Positions 32,116-41,064 of a DNA stretch of 64,000 bases are shown piece by piece; position 1 is the first letter of the stretch; each line of letters starts with the position of its first letter. The DNA lies in NCBI GenBank assembly GCA_024653345.1, contig JANLFV010000005.1, forward strand, positions 1 through 64,000, in the 5' to 3' direction. Below the pieces are notes generated by a model that saw only the letters and a list, made by a program, of their open reading frames with translations, did not search any database and was not told the origin of the DNA. Origin of the DNA: Candidatus Acetothermia bacterium. GTDB lineage: Bacteria > Bipolaricaulota > Bipolaricaulia > RBG-16-55-9 > JANLFV01. Both the position numbers and the translations under genes were made by a program.

Positions 32116-33510
32116 TTACTTCCCCACACAGAAGTTGGCGAAGATCCGGTCGATGACCTCCTCGGTGAGGTTCTCCCCGGTCAGCTCGCCCAGGATCGCC
32201 AGGGCCTCCTCCAGCCCGGTCGCCAGCAGGTCCGGGGTCGCCCCCGCTCTGGCGTCGGCGAGGGTCGCCTTTAAGGCCCCTTTCGCCCGCTGGAGCAGCT
32301 CCTTCTCGCGGATGTTCAATAAGAACAGGCCTTCAGGCCTCTCGAGCCGGCCCTCCCAGACCAGCCCGACCAGCCGCCCCTTCAGCTCCTCGAGGCCGGT
32401 GCCGAGCTTGGCCGAGATCTCTAGGACGCCTTCGGGCTCGATTCCCAGGGCCACAACCGCCTCTTGCGGAGAGAAGCTCTTCTCGAGGTCGGCCTTATTC
32501 AACACCAGGATGGTGCGCTTCCCCTGTAGTCTCTTGGCGATCAGCCGGTCCTCCGCCGTGAGCGGCTCGCTCAGGTCGAGCAGGAAGAGCACCAGGTCCG
32601 CCCCCTCCGCGGCCTTGAGGGCCAGCTCGACCCCGAGCCGCTCGACCGCGTCATGGACCTCCCGGACCCCGGCGGTGTCGATCAGTTTGAAGGGGATTCC
32701 CTCGAGCTCGACCCACTCCTCGAGCCGGTCCCGGGTCGTCCCCGGGAAGGGGGTGACGATGGCCCGCTCCTCCTGGAGGAGGGCGTTCAAGAGCGTGGAC
32801 TTCCCCACATTCGGCCGGCCGATGAGCGCGACCGCCAGCCCCTCGCGGATGATCCGCCCATCCCGGCCGTGCTCGAGGAAGTATTCTACCTGAGCGAGGG
32901 CCGCCTCCAGCTCCCCGAGGAGCCGCTCTCGCGGGAGGGCCTCCTCCTCGTAGTCGGGGAAGTCGAGCCCCACCTCAATCCCAGCCAGAAGGTCGAGGAG
33001 CCTCTCGCGGAGCTCTTTGATCGGGCGGGAGAAGCGGCCCTCGAGCCTTTGCATCGCGCATTCCAGCCCGAGCTCCGTCTTGGCTCGGACGATCTCCAGG
33101 ACCGCCTCGGCCTGGTCGATCGAGATCCGCCCATTGAGGAAGGCCCGCTTGGTGAACTCCCCCGGCCCGGCCGGCCGCGCACCCTTCGCCAGGACGAGCT
33201 CCAGGACCCGCCGGAGCGGGACGATTCCCCCGTGGCAGTCGATCTCCACCACATCCTCGCGGGTGTAGGTCCGGGGGGCACGCATCACGGCCACGAGGAC
33301 CTCATCGACCCTCTCCCCGCCAGCCTCGATGAAGCCGTAATGGATGGTGTGACTCGGGGCATCCCGGAGCCTGATCCCCTTCGGTGAGCGGAAGAGTCCG
33401 TCGACGATCGCGATCGCCTGGGGGCCGGAGAGGCGGACGATCCCGATCCCACCCTCCCCGAGGGGGGTCGAGATCGCGGCGATCGTATCCTCAGTGTAGG
33501 CGCGGCTCAA
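32116..33510 (-). CDS. mnmE: tRNA uridine-5-carboxymethylaminomethyl modification GTPase
   Basis: The 464-residue product starts at TTG 33510 after GGAGGG, overlapping jag by 20 bases. The N-terminal tetrahydrofolate-binding domain has DTIAAISTPLGEGGIGIVRLSG, and the G domain has GRPNVGKSTLLNAL (G1), TTRDRLEE (G2), DTAGVRE (G3) and NKAD (G4). The C-terminus is the canonical FCVGK. With MnmG it modifies the wobble uridine of several tRNAs. The yidC-jag-mnmE order is the one seen near replication origins in many bacteria. Confidence 0.97.
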   Translation of the reverse strand: MSRAYTEDTIAAISTPLGEGGIGIVRLSGPQAIAIVDGLFRSPKGIRLRDAPSHTIHYGFIEAGGERVDEVLVAVMRAPRTYTREDVVEIDCHGGIVPLRRVLELVLAKGARPAGPGEFTKRAFLNGRISIDQAEAVLEIVRAKTELGLECAMQRLEGRFSRPIKELRERLLDLLAGIEVGLDFPDYEEEALPRERLLGELEAALAQVEYFLEHGRDGRIIREGLAVALIGRPNVGKSTLLNALLQEERAIVTPFPGTTRDRLEEWVELEGIPFKLIDTAGVREVHDAVERLGVELALKAAEGADLVLFLLDLSEPLTAEDRLIAKRLQGKRTILVLNKADLEKSFSPQEAVVALGIEPEGVLEISAKLGTGLEELKGRLVGLVWEGRLERPEGLFLLNIREKELLQRAKGALKATLADARAGATPDLLATGLEEALAILGELTGENLTEEVIDRIFANFCVGK

Positions 33511-33943
33511 TGACTACCCTCCGCTCCGCCCCCCGGCCCTCGGAGTAGGTCCGGACCCCGGCGAAGCCGGCCAGGGCCTCGTGGATCGCCTTCCGCTCCC
33601 AGGGCTCCATCGGGTTGAGCCGGATCCGCTTCCGCTCGGCCCGGGCCTCCTCTCCCAGCTTGAGGGCCATCAAGCGGAGCTCCTCCTTCCGCCGGAGGCG
33701 GTAGCTGTTGACATCGAGCTGGACCCGGACCCCCTCGTGCAGCCGCCGCTTCAGCGCGAGCTCCAAGAGGTAGTCGAGGGCCCGAAGAGCCTCCTGCTCC
33801 TGGCCGGAGAGGATTTCCATCCCCTTCAGGTCGATCATGACCATCCCCCCCTCCTCCTTCAGCTCGAGCTGGGCCGATTCGCCCAGGATCTTGAGGAATC
33901 GCTCGAGATAGGCCCGGACGGCCGCCTCAACTTCGGGCTTCAT
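33491..33943 (-). CDS. jag: Jag/KhpB-like RNA-binding protein (KH and R3H)
   Basis: The 150-residue protein lacks the N-terminal Jag domain and consists of a KH-like part (LELKEEGGMVMIDLKG, LSGQEQEALRALDYLLEL) and an R3H domain (LNPMEPWERKAIHEALAG, then TYSEGRGAERRVVIEP). The RxxxH of the R3H motif is seen as RKAIH. It overlaps yidC by 17 bases and mnmE by 20. KhpB binds RNA with KhpA and affects cell elongation in Gram-positive bacteria. Confidence 0.93.
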   Translation of the reverse strand: MKPEVEAAVRAYLERFLKILGESAQLELKEEGGMVMIDLKGMEILSGQEQEALRALDYLLELALKRRLHEGVRVQLDVNSYRLRRKEELRLMALKLGEEARAERKRIRLNPMEPWERKAIHEALAGFAGVRTYSEGRGAERRVVIEPRLH

Positions 33944-35510
33944 CGCCGTTCCCCTCCGCCTTCTCCGCGAGGAGCTGCTCCGTGGCCTCGAGGGGGACCG
34001 GCGCGAGCCGGGCCACCTCGCGGTTGATCAGCCACTGCTGGCCGAGCTGGACGATCGTGGTGAGGAGCCAGTAGAGCCACATCCCCGCGGGGAAGTTCCG
34101 CAGAAAGATCCCCATGAAGACCGGCATCCCCAGGGTGAGGAGCCAGTTCGGCTTCTGCCCGGTCGTGGGGGTGGAGAGCAGGCTCTGGAGGATCATGGCC
34201 AGGACATTCAAGGCCACGATGATGTAGTAAGGGTCCGCGACGGAGAGGTCGGCCATCCAGAGGAACCCCGGCGAGAGGTGGACCCGCTCGGCCGAATAGA
34301 GGATGGCCTGCCAGAGGACATAGAGGATCGGGAATTGAATCAACAGCGGCAGGCAGCCGGAGAGGGGGTTGATCCCCTCCTTCTGATAGAGCTCCATCAT
34401 CTTCTTCTGGAGGAGCTTTTTGTCCTGCTTGTAGCGCTGCTGGAGCTGCTGGAGCTTCGGCTGGAGCCGCTGCATCCGGGCCATCGAGTAATACTGCTTC
34501 CGCATCAGGGGGAAGAGGAGGAGCCGGACGACGATGGTGAAGAGGATGATCGCCCAGCCGTAGTTCCCCGTGGCGGCGTAGAGCCAGTCGAGGAACCGGA
34601 CGATCCCCACCAGGGCCCAGCCGAAGGCCCCCACATCGACGACGGCCTCAAGCCCCGAGAGCTGGAGCAGCGCCCACTTCGGCCGCCCGGCGTAGAGCGT
34701 GAAGCCGAAGGTCCGCTCCTCGCCCGGCGCGAGCTTGAGCTCGCCGGTCCTGACCCCGAGGAGCTTCCGCCCGCGCTCGTCCAGCTCCACGCTCGGGGCC
34801 AGCGGCTTCCCCTGCCCCGCCGCGCGGCTCTTCAAGAAGAGGACCAAGACCTTCGTCACCACCCCCAGGCCATCGAAGCGCTCGTAGCTCGGGGGGACGG
34901 TCTCCGCCCGCTTCCCATCGAAGAGGTAGCGGACCTCGCCGGTGACGAACTTCCCCACGACTAGCTGGAACTGGTCCGTTCCCAGGAGCAGCTTGAAGCC
35001 CTCCAGGGAGAGTTCGCCCCCGCCCTGGTTCCGCAGGACCAGATCGAGGTCGACGGTGTAGGAGGGATCATCGCGGATGGTGTAGATTCTCTTGAGCTGC
35101 AAGGCCCCCACGGCCTTAGCGAACTCGAGCTGGACCTCTCTCGCCTCCTGCTTCAAGAGGCGATACTCCCAGGGCCCCTCGAGGCCGGCGAGCTGGAGCG
35201 TGAACGGGAAGACCCCGCCGGGGGTGTAGCTGCGGGCGAGCGTTGTGGGGTCGGTCGTGGTGTCGACGACCAGCTCTTGCTTCCTTAGCCCGTAGGGGGC
35301 GAAGTGGAGGAAGGCGCTCCGCAGCTCGCCGTTCTCGGTCGAGAAGAGGTAGTCAGCTAGCCCCGTCCGGACCTCGATCTCGCGATAGCCCTCTCGCTCC
35401 GACTCCTGCAGCTCGATCCGCCTTGAATCCTCGGCCCCGAGGGCCATCGTCCCGGCAAGGACAAGCGATGCCAGGAGCAGTATGGCTGAGCCTAGGGCAA
35501 TCCTCTGCAT
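33927..35510 (-). CDS. yidC: Membrane protein insertase YidC
   Basis: The 527-residue protein has an N-terminal helix, a large periplasmic beta domain (about 40-290) and the conserved insertase core: NYGWAIILFTIVVRLLLFPLM, QYYSMARMQRLQPKLQQLQ, INPLSGCLPLLIQFPILYVLWQ and PAGMWLYWLLTTIVQLGQQW. The conserved arginine of the hydrophilic groove is in the IVVRLLLFP helix. It inserts and folds inner-membrane proteins with or without SecYEG. The long periplasmic domain is typical of diderm bacteria. rnpA and rpmH do not precede it here. Confidence 0.96.
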   Translation of the reverse strand: MQRIALGSAILLLASLVLAGTMALGAEDSRRIELQESEREGYREIEVRTGLADYLFSTENGELRSAFLHFAPYGLRKQELVVDTTTDPTTLARSYTPGGVFPFTLQLAGLEGPWEYRLLKQEAREVQLEFAKAVGALQLKRIYTIRDDPSYTVDLDLVLRNQGGGELSLEGFKLLLGTDQFQLVVGKFVTGEVRYLFDGKRAETVPPSYERFDGLGVVTKVLVLFLKSRAAGQGKPLAPSVELDERGRKLLGVRTGELKLAPGEERTFGFTLYAGRPKWALLQLSGLEAVVDVGAFGWALVGIVRFLDWLYAATGNYGWAIILFTIVVRLLLFPLMRKQYYSMARMQRLQPKLQQLQQRYKQDKKLLQKKMMELYQKEGINPLSGCLPLLIQFPILYVLWQAILYSAERVHLSPGFLWMADLSVADPYYIIVALNVLAMILQSLLSTPTTGQKPNWLLTLGMPVFMGIFLRNFPAGMWLYWLLTTIVQLGQQWLINREVARLAPVPLEATEQLLAEKAEGNGDEARS

Positions 35511-35544
35511 TCCTTCCGGCCTCCGTCTGATGAAGCTGCTCTAG

Positions 35545-35573
35545 AGTCTAGTCGAGCGGGATTGCCATTGCAA
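35545..35573 (-). promoter_or_regulatory. Promoter for yidC-jag-mnmE
   Basis: TTGCAA (35573-35568), a 17-base spacer and TAGACT (35550-35545), with a leader of about 30 bases. Confidence 0.62.
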
Positions 35574-35666
35574 CTGCTCGAGGCCCCAGATCGCGCGAGC
35601 GGTTGCTGGAGGAGGGCTCTTCCCGGTAAACGCGGCTTGCACTGCGCTCTCGGGGTTTCTCATGGA

Positions 35667-35695
35667 TTGCCCCGCGCAGGCTGTCAAGGTAAACT
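35667..35695 (+). promoter_or_regulatory. Promoter for the riboflavin operon
   Basis: TTGCCC (35667-35672), a 17-base spacer and TAAACT (35690-35695), ten bases before the ribE ATG. There is no room for an FMN riboswitch between it and the gene. Confidence 0.6.
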
Positions 35696-35705
35696 CTAGG
35701 CCGAG

Positions 35706-36311
35706 ATGTTCACCGGGATCGTCGCTGGCCTGGGGGAGGTCGTGACCCTGGCCGGGGGAAGGCTGGTGATCCTTCCGCCCGCCGAGCTCCTTCCGCCGGC
35801 GGGGGGGAGCATCGCCGTGAACGGGGCCTGCCTCACCGCTTCCGAAGTTGAGGACGGGAGGTTTGCCGCGGACTTGAGCCCGGAGACCCTCAAGCGGACG
35901 AACCTCGGTGCGCTCCGCGCCGGCGAGAAGGTCAATCTCGAGCTCCCGCTCGCGGCTGGTGACCGGTTCGCCGGCCACCTCGTCCTCGGGCACATCGACG
36001 CCGTTGGCAAGATCGTGGCTATCGCGCCCCAGGGCGAGTCCTACCTCTTCTCCTTCGCCGTCGAGCCCCGCTTCGACCACCTCCTGGTGGAGAAGGGCTC
36101 GGTGGCCGTGGACGGGATCAGCCTCACCGCCTTCAACATCCGGGAAGGGCGGTTCGAGGTGGCGATCATTCCTCACACTTACAGGATGACCAATCTGAAA
36201 TACCGCCGGCCCGGGGACTTGGTGAATGTGGAATTCGACATCCTCGGGAAATACGTGGCGAAGCTCATGAACATGAAGGTGAAGGAGGTCTCATGGTCTT
36301 CGATCCGGTAG
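35706..36311 (+). CDS. ribE: Riboflavin synthase, alpha chain
   Basis: The 201-residue protein has the two lumazine-binding repeats: [10 protein letters not shown] at the N-terminus with VNGACLTA, and a second repeat with [19 protein letters not shown]. It makes riboflavin by dismutation of two 6,7-dimethyl-8-ribityllumazine molecules. No SD precedes the ATG and the promoter -10 lies ten bases upstream, so it is probably translated from a near-leaderless mRNA. It overlaps ribBA by 19 bases. Confidence 0.96.
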   Translation: MFTGIVAGLGEVVTLAGGRLVILPPAELLPPAGGSIAVNGACLTASEVEDGRFAADLSPETLKRTNLGALRAGEKVNLELPLAAGDRFAGHLVLGHIDAVGKIVAIAPQGESYLFSFAVEPRFDHLLVEKGSVAVDGISLTAFNIREGRFEVAIIPHTYRMTNLKYRRPGDLVNVEFDILGKYVAKLMNMKVKEVSWSSIR

Positions 36312-37507
36312 AAGAGGTGATCGAGGCGATCCGGCGGGGGGAGATCGTGATCGTCGTCGACGATGAGGAGCGGGAGAACGAGGGCGACCTCGTCATGGCC
36401 GCGGAGAAGGTCACCCCGGAGAAGGTGAACTTCATGGCCAAATACGGCCGGGGGCTGATCTGCGCCCCGCTGGCGGAGGAGCGAGCCGATGAGCTCGGCC
36501 TCCGCCTGATGGCCGGGGGGAGCACCGGCCGGGAGACGAACTTCACCGTCTCCGTCGACGCCCGCTACGGGATTACCACCGGGACCTCGGCCTTCGACCG
36601 GGCGCTCACCATCCAGCTCCTCGCCTCGCCCGCGGCCGGCCCGCGGGACTTCGTCCAGCCGGGCCATGTCTTCCCGCTCCGGGCCAGGTCGGGCGGGGTC
36701 CTCCGCCGGGCCGGGCACACTGAGGCAAGCGTCGACCTCGCCCGGCTCGCCGGACTCTACCCTGCAGCGGTGATCTGCGAGATCATGAACGAGGACGGGA
36801 CGATGGCCCGCCTCCCCCAGCTCTGCCAGTTCGCCCGAAAGCACGGGCTCTTGATGACCTCGGTCGCCGACCTCATCAGGTATCGTGCCCAACGGGAGAA
36901 GCTGGTGAAGCGCGAGGCGGAGGCCGAGCTCCCCACGGAGTTCGGCCACTTCCGGCTGGTGGCCTACAGCAACGATGTGGACGGGAAGGAGCATGTGGCC
37001 CTGGTGAAGGGCGAGGTGGCGGGGAAGGAGAATGTCCTCGTCCGGGTCCACTCGGAGTGCCTCACCGGCGACACCTTCCTCTCCAAGCGCTGCGACTGCG
37101 GGCCCCAGCTCCATGAGGCCCTCTCCCGGATCGAGGCCGAGGGGGAGGGGGTCCTGCTCTACATCCGCCAGGAGGGGCGAGGGATCGGCCTCATCAACAA
37201 GGTCAAGGCCTACGCCCTCCAGGACCAAGGGCTGGACACGGTCGAGGCCAACCGGCGGCTCGGCTTCCGCGAGGACCTCCGGGACTACGGGATCGGGGCC
37301 CAGATCCTCAAGGACCTCGGCCTCTCCTCGATCCGGCTGCTCACGAACAACCCGAAGAAGGTCGTCGGGCTCGAGGGCTATGGCCTGGTGATCGTGGAGC
37401 AGATCCCGCTCGAGGTCGAGCCCAACGAGTATAACTACGCCTATCTCCGGGTGAAGAAGGAGAAGCTCGGCCATCTCCTCCGGCTCCCCGAGGAGGGGTT
37501 GAGATGA
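36293..37507 (+). CDS. ribBA: Bifunctional DHBP synthase / GTP cyclohydrolase II
   Basis: Residues 1 to about 200 are 3,4-dihydroxy-2-butanone-4-phosphate synthase, with the acidic [18 protein letters not shown] loop and [19 protein letters not shown]. Residues 205-404 are GTP cyclohydrolase II, with zinc ligands in [18 protein letters not shown] and the [13 protein letters not shown] motif. It makes both precursors that feed lumazine. It ends in an ATGA overlap with ribH. ribD is not in the window. Confidence 0.97.
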   Translation: MVFDPVEEVIEAIRRGEIVIVVDDEERENEGDLVMAAEKVTPEKVNFMAKYGRGLICAPLAEERADELGLRLMAGGSTGRETNFTVSVDARYGITTGTSAFDRALTIQLLASPAAGPRDFVQPGHVFPLRARSGGVLRRAGHTEASVDLARLAGLYPAAVICEIMNEDGTMARLPQLCQFARKHGLLMTSVADLIRYRAQREKLVKREAEAELPTEFGHFRLVAYSNDVDGKEHVALVKGEVAGKENVLVRVHSECLTGDTFLSKRCDCGPQLHEALSRIEAEGEGVLLYIRQEGRGIGLINKVKAYALQDQGLDTVEANRRLGFREDLRDYGIGAQILKDLGLSSIRLLTNNPKKVVGLEGYGLVIVEQIPLEVEPNEYNYAYLRVKKEKLGHLLRLPEEGLR

Positions 37508-37959
37508 GCGAATTCTCCGGCTCGCCCGATGGGAAGGGCCTGCGGATCGCGATCGTGGTCAGCCGGTTCAACAGCGCGATCACCGAGCGCCTGCTCGCGG
37601 GGGCGGTCGAGCGGCTGATTCGCGGGGGCGTCAAGCGCGAGGCCATCGATGTCTATTGGGTCCCCGGCTCGTTCGAGCTCCCCCAGACAGTCCGGAAGCT
37701 GATCAAGGCCGAGAAGTATGATGGGATCATCCCCCTCGGCTGCCTCATCCGCGGGGAGACCCTCCACTTCGAGGTCCTGGCAAGGGCGGTGACCGCGGAA
37801 CTGCTCCGGCTTAGCTTAGAGGGGACGCCTCTGGTCTTCGGGGTCCTGACCGCCGACACTGCGGAGCAGGCACTGGCCCGCGCGGGCGTGAAGTCCCACA
37901 AGGGCGTCCAGGCCGCGGAGAGCCTCCTGGAGCTGATCGGCCTCCTCCGGCAGATCTAG
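37504..37959 (+). CDS. ribH: 6,7-dimethyl-8-ribityllumazine synthase
   Basis: The 151-residue protein shows [44 protein letters not shown] with the catalytic His, and [20 protein letters not shown]. It condenses the pyrimidine intermediate with dihydroxybutanone phosphate and normally forms 60-mer or pentamer shells. It is coupled to ribBA by a four-base overlap. Confidence 0.97.
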   Translation: MSEFSGSPDGKGLRIAIVVSRFNSAITERLLAGAVERLIRGGVKREAIDVYWVPGSFELPQTVRKLIKAEKYDGIIPLGCLIRGETLHFEVLARAVTAELLRLSLEGTPLVFGVLTADTAEQALARAGVKSHKGVQAAESLLELIGLLRQI

Positions 37960-37961
37960 CG

Positions 37962-38714
37962 ATGGAGCGACCGAGCTTCGGGACCTCGATCTTCATCGCC
38001 GGCGAGGAGGAGCAGCTCTGGGACGAGGAGGTCCATCAGGCTCGGGCCGCCGGGGCGGAGCACCTGGCCGTCCACCTGGAGTATCCGCCTGGGAACGGCC
38101 GCCTGCGTGAACGCCAGATCCGCAGGCTGCGGAACGCGGCGAAAGGGACCAAGCTCCTCGTGGAAGCCCCCAGCTCTTGGCCCTCGCTCGTCACCCCGCA
38201 CGAGGGACTCCTCCGCCTCTCCCTGCAGGAGTTGACTGACTCGCTCAGCGTCGCGGCCAAGCTCGGGGCGGCGCTCTTCATCCTCCGCGGCGGGCCGAAC
38301 CCCTTCCCCCACCTCCGGGAGCTAGGGGATGGCGTGGCACGCTTTGCCGAGGGCGTCCGCGAGCTCCTTGCCCGCAGCCGCCAGTTCGGCCTCCCCCTGG
38401 CGGTGGAGAACCTCGCTCGAGGCTTCCCCTCCACTGCCGAGGAGCTGGAGGGAGCTCTGGCCCTGGGGCTGAAGCTGAGCCTGGCTCTGGATGAGCTTGG
38501 CGGGAGCGGCGAGGAGGTAAACGCTCTCTTGAAGAGGTTTTCCGCGCGGGCAGTCCGGGTAGCGCTCGGGCCCCTCACTAGCCCGCTCGCGGCCGAGGTG
38601 CGCGACTGCCGCTTTGCCGGCTTCCTCACGCTCGAATTCCCCCCGAACCCCGCCCGCTGGGGGGAGGTTCAGGAGTCCCTGCGCAGCCTGAGGGAGCTGT
38701 GGGCCGGGGCCTAG
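37962..38714 (+). CDS. TIM-barrel protein of the xylose isomerase/AP endonuclease 2 type
   Basis: The 250-residue protein starts two bases after the ribH stop. It has the alternating pattern of an AP_endonuc_2-like barrel: TSIFIAGEEEQLW, AGAEHLAVHLEY, SVAAKLGAALFILRGG, LPLAVENLARG, LSLALDELGG and FAGFLTLEFPP. The usual metal-binding His/Glu/Asp set of this family is only partly visible (Glu in AVENL, Asp in ALDEL, Glu in LTLEF). Function is not assigned; a link to riboflavin metabolism is suggested only by operon position. Confidence 0.65.
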   Translation: MERPSFGTSIFIAGEEEQLWDEEVHQARAAGAEHLAVHLEYPPGNGRLRERQIRRLRNAAKGTKLLVEAPSSWPSLVTPHEGLLRLSLQELTDSLSVAAKLGAALFILRGGPNPFPHLRELGDGVARFAEGVRELLARSRQFGLPLAVENLARGFPSTAEELEGALALGLKLSLALDELGGSGEEVNALLKRFSARAVRVALGPLTSPLAAEVRDCRFAGFLTLEFPPNPARWGEVQESLRSLRELWAGA

Positions 38715-39026
38715 GCCGAGAGCGAGCCAGAACCTGGAGCCCCTCGGGCACCGAATTTTCACCTCTCTGCCATTCCCTTTGGACCCAGGGATCACTATCC
38801 TCGAGGCTGAGGGCTCTCTTAGGGATTCCCAAGCCTCCAAACCTGGGTGAGAGGGGGAGAAGGCACCTCCTACAAGGTCTCACGCCTTGTAGCAACTGAG
38901 CCACTCCCTTGGGAGTGGCTCAGTCCTTTCCGATCTCCGGCCCGATCCACTTGAAAAGATTGCCCTTCCCGAGTGCGAGAGGGGAAGGAGGCGGGCGAGG
39001 CCCCGCTCGGGGCGTGCGCCGGGCCG
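38715..39026. other. Intergenic with stable RNA hairpins
   Basis: No gene is supported. The stretch ends the rib operon and holds two adjacent hairpins (38870-38924). Upstream of them, around 38835-38865, is a purine-rich GAGAGGGGGAGAAGG segment. Confidence 0.6.
38870..38924 (+). terminator. Tandem hairpins after the riboflavin operon
   Basis: CTACAAGG (38870-38877) pairs with CCTTGTAG (38885-38892). Two bases later ACTGAGCCACTCCC (38895-38908) pairs perfectly with GGGAGTGGCTCAGT (38911-38924), followed by CCTTTCC. The second is a strong terminator-like stem. Confidence 0.65.
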
Positions 39027-39260
39027 TTACTGCAGGACGATGTGGGTGCTGGTATCCGTCACCCCGTCGATCTGGTGGATGCGATCGATCATCTTCTGGT
39101 GGACATCCTTGATGTCGTTCACTTCGGCCTTGATGATGGCATCGTAGTTCCCGGTGATGGGATAGGCCTCCTTCACCCCTTCGAGCCGGCCCAACTTCTC
39201 CAGCACCGGGACGATCTTCCCTGCCTTGATGTGGACTAGGATATAGGCCTGGACACTCAT
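39027..39260 (-). CDS. Lrp/AsnC ligand-binding (RAM) domain protein
   Basis: ATG 39260 lies four bases after GGAGGTGA. The 77-residue product is a stand-alone Lrp/AsnC effector-binding domain: QAYILVHIKAGKIVPVLEKL, GVKEAYPITGNYDAIIKAEV and a VTDTSTHIVL ending. There is no helix-turn-helix. Such SraA-like or AsnC_trans_reg-only proteins bind amino acids as dimers or oligomers and may modify full-length Lrp proteins. It is monocistronic, divergent from the saccharopine dehydrogenase-like gene. Confidence 0.88.
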   Translation of the reverse strand: MSVQAYILVHIKAGKIVPVLEKLGRLEGVKEAYPITGNYDAIIKAEVNDIKDVHQKMIDRIHQIDGVTDTSTHIVLQ

Positions 39261-39345
39261 CGCTTCACCTCCAGCCAGAATAATGCATCTTACCAAAGTC
39301 AGCGGGGAGGCGCAAAGCTCACTTCCCCCGGAGCTATCAGTCAGC

Positions 39346-39351
39346 TATAAT
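39346..39351 (+). promoter_or_regulatory. Perfect -10 just before the dehydrogenase start
   Basis: TATAAT lies seven bases before ATG 39359 and there is no SD. A -35 is weak (TTCCCC about 17 bases upstream). Transcription would start within the first codon or next to it. Confidence 0.6.
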
Positions 39352-39358
39352 CGCCCCG

Positions 39359-40534
39359 ATGGGCTACGATTATCTCGTCCTGGGAGCGGGGATGCAAGGC
39401 GCGGCCGCGGCCTACGATCTGGCGCGGTTCGGCGAGGCGGAGCTGGTGAGACTAGCCGATCTGGACCCGGCCCGCGCGGCCGAGGCGGCGGCGCGGGTCA
39501 ATCGCTTGACTGAGGGCGACCTGGCTGAGGGGGGCCAGATCGATGTTGGGGATAGAGCAGCTCTAGCTCGGGCGCTCCAGGGCGTCGATGTGGTCCTGAG
39601 CGCCGTCCCCTACCGGTTCAACCTCCTGATCACCGAGGCGGCGATCGCCGCCCGCGCGGGGATGTGCGACCTCGGGGGGAACACGGGGATCGTGCTCGAG
39701 CAGCTCAAGCTCGATCCCCAGGCCAGGGCCGCGGGCGTCACGGTCATCCCCGACTGCGGCCTGGCCCCCGGGATGGTCAACACGCTGGCCGTCTACGCCA
39801 TGTCCAAGATGGAGAACCCCCAGGAGGTCCGGATCTGGTGCGGCGGGCTCCCTCGCTATCCCAAGCCGCCCCTCGGGTATAAGCTGGTCTTCAGCATCGA
39901 GGGGCTGACGAACGAGTATTTCGGGAAGGCCGAGGTCTTGCGCGATGGCAAGGTGGTGGAGCTGGACACCTTCACCGAGCTGGAGGAGCTGGAGTTCCCC
40001 CCGCCGGTCGGAAGGTGCGAGGCGTTCATCACCTCCGGCGGGACCTCGACCTGCCCCTGGACCTTTGCGGGGAAGCTCAGGAGGTATGAATACAAGACCG
40101 TCCGCTACCCCGGCCACTACGAGAAGATCAAGCTCCTCCGCGACCTGGGCTTTCTCGACCCCGAGCCGGTCAAGCTCGGCGCGGTCGAGCTCGCCCCGCG
40201 CGAGCTCTTCCACAAGCTCGTCCCGCCAAGGATCTCCTTCCCCGAGGACCCGGACCTGGTGGTCTTGCGGGTCGCCTGCTCCGGTCTGGATCGGGGCGAG
40301 CCGATAGAAGTCCAGCTCGAGCTGATGGAGTTCGCCGACGAATCGGCCGGCTTCTCGGCGATGGAGCGGACGACCGCCTTCCCTGCGGCGATCGTGGCCG
40401 AGATGATCGCCAGAGGCGATCTCGAGCGGGGCGTCATCCCCCTCGAGCGGGCCGTCCCCCCGGGCCCGTTCATCGCCGAGCTGACCAAGCGGGGATTCAG
40501 GCTGACGGAGACAGTCAGGCGGCCGCTCCGTTGA
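39359..40534 (+). CDS. Saccharopine dehydrogenase-like oxidoreductase
   Basis: The 391-residue protein begins with a Rossmann motif YLVLGAGMQGAAAAYDLARF. It continues with the Sacchrp_dh landmarks VDVVLSAVPYRFNLLITEAAI, MCDLGGNTGIV, VIPDCGLAPGMVNTLAVYAM and a C-terminal catalytic-domain region (CGGLPRYPKPPLGYK, TSGGTSTCPWTFAGK). Relatives act on lysine, carboxynorspermidine or unknown amino-acid substrates. Substrate cannot be read from sequence. Its tail overlaps the convergent membrane gene by 20 bases. Confidence 0.88.
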   Translation: MGYDYLVLGAGMQGAAAAYDLARFGEAELVRLADLDPARAAEAAARVNRLTEGDLAEGGQIDVGDRAALARALQGVDVVLSAVPYRFNLLITEAAIAARAGMCDLGGNTGIVLEQLKLDPQARAAGVTVIPDCGLAPGMVNTLAVYAMSKMENPQEVRIWCGGLPRYPKPPLGYKLVFSIEGLTNEYFGKAEVLRDGKVVELDTFTELEELEFPPPVGRCEAFITSGGTSTCPWTFAGKLRRYEYKTVRYPGHYEKIKLLRDLGFLDPEPVKLGAVELAPRELFHKLVPPRISFPEDPDLVVLRVACSGLDRGEPIEVQLELMEFADESAGFSAMERTTAFPAAIVAEMIARGDLERGVIPLERAVPPGPFIAELTKRGFRLTETVRRPLR

Positions 40535-40883
40535 TCTTCAAGATCGCGAGGATGATCCGGATGATGATCAGGACCCAGCCGACGCTCACGACGATCCAGA
40601 TGATCCTCTTGGCGAACCCGTAGATGGCCAGGAGGATCGTCAGCAGCGCCAGGACGCCGATGGGGTCGATGAGCTGATCCAAGACGGAGCCGGCCTGGGG
40701 GAGGATCGCCTGGATCGCCTTGACGACCAACTGGCCGAGGCCGTGGGAGATTGAATACATGAAGGCCAGGAACTGGCCGAGAAGGTCGCGTCGCCCCTCC
40801 GCTCCCTGCACCCCCTCTTGAATCGCCCAGCCGCTGAACCCCCAGAGCAGTCCCATTCCGGAAAAGATGGTAATCCTTCTCAC
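40515..40883 (-). CDS. Small membrane protein, unknown function
   Basis: A 122-residue protein starting at GTG 40883, about nine bases after GGGGGAGG. It has hydrophobic segments at ITIFSGMGLLWGFSGWA, GVLALLTILLAIYGFA and IIWIVVSVGWVLIIIRIILAIL, so two or three helices. No family is recognised. A TATAAT (40914-40909) lies upstream with a weak -35. Confidence 0.6.
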   Translation of the reverse strand: MRRITIFSGMGLLWGFSGWAIQEGVQGAEGRRDLLGQFLAFMYSISHGLGQLVVKAIQAILPQAGSVLDQLIDPIGVLALLTILLAIYGFAKRIIWIVVSVGWVLIIIRIILAILKINGAAA

Positions 40884-41064
40884 TTGTCTCGCCTCCCCCG
40901 AGGCGCTTATTATAGCATGTTCCGCCGGGGAGGCTGAAAATGGCGGCGGAGGAGGTTTCTCAGAGAGGTTGGGCGCTATGGTGCGCGGCGACCCGGTCTT
41001 CGTTCCATTCTGTCATCCAAATTACAGATATCGCCGGGGGAATATGCTATGAAGGGGGCGAGCG

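Noticed and set aside
35574-35705. FMN riboswitch before ribE
   Set aside because: None of the conserved FMN-box segments is present, and the promoter lies ten bases before the start codon.
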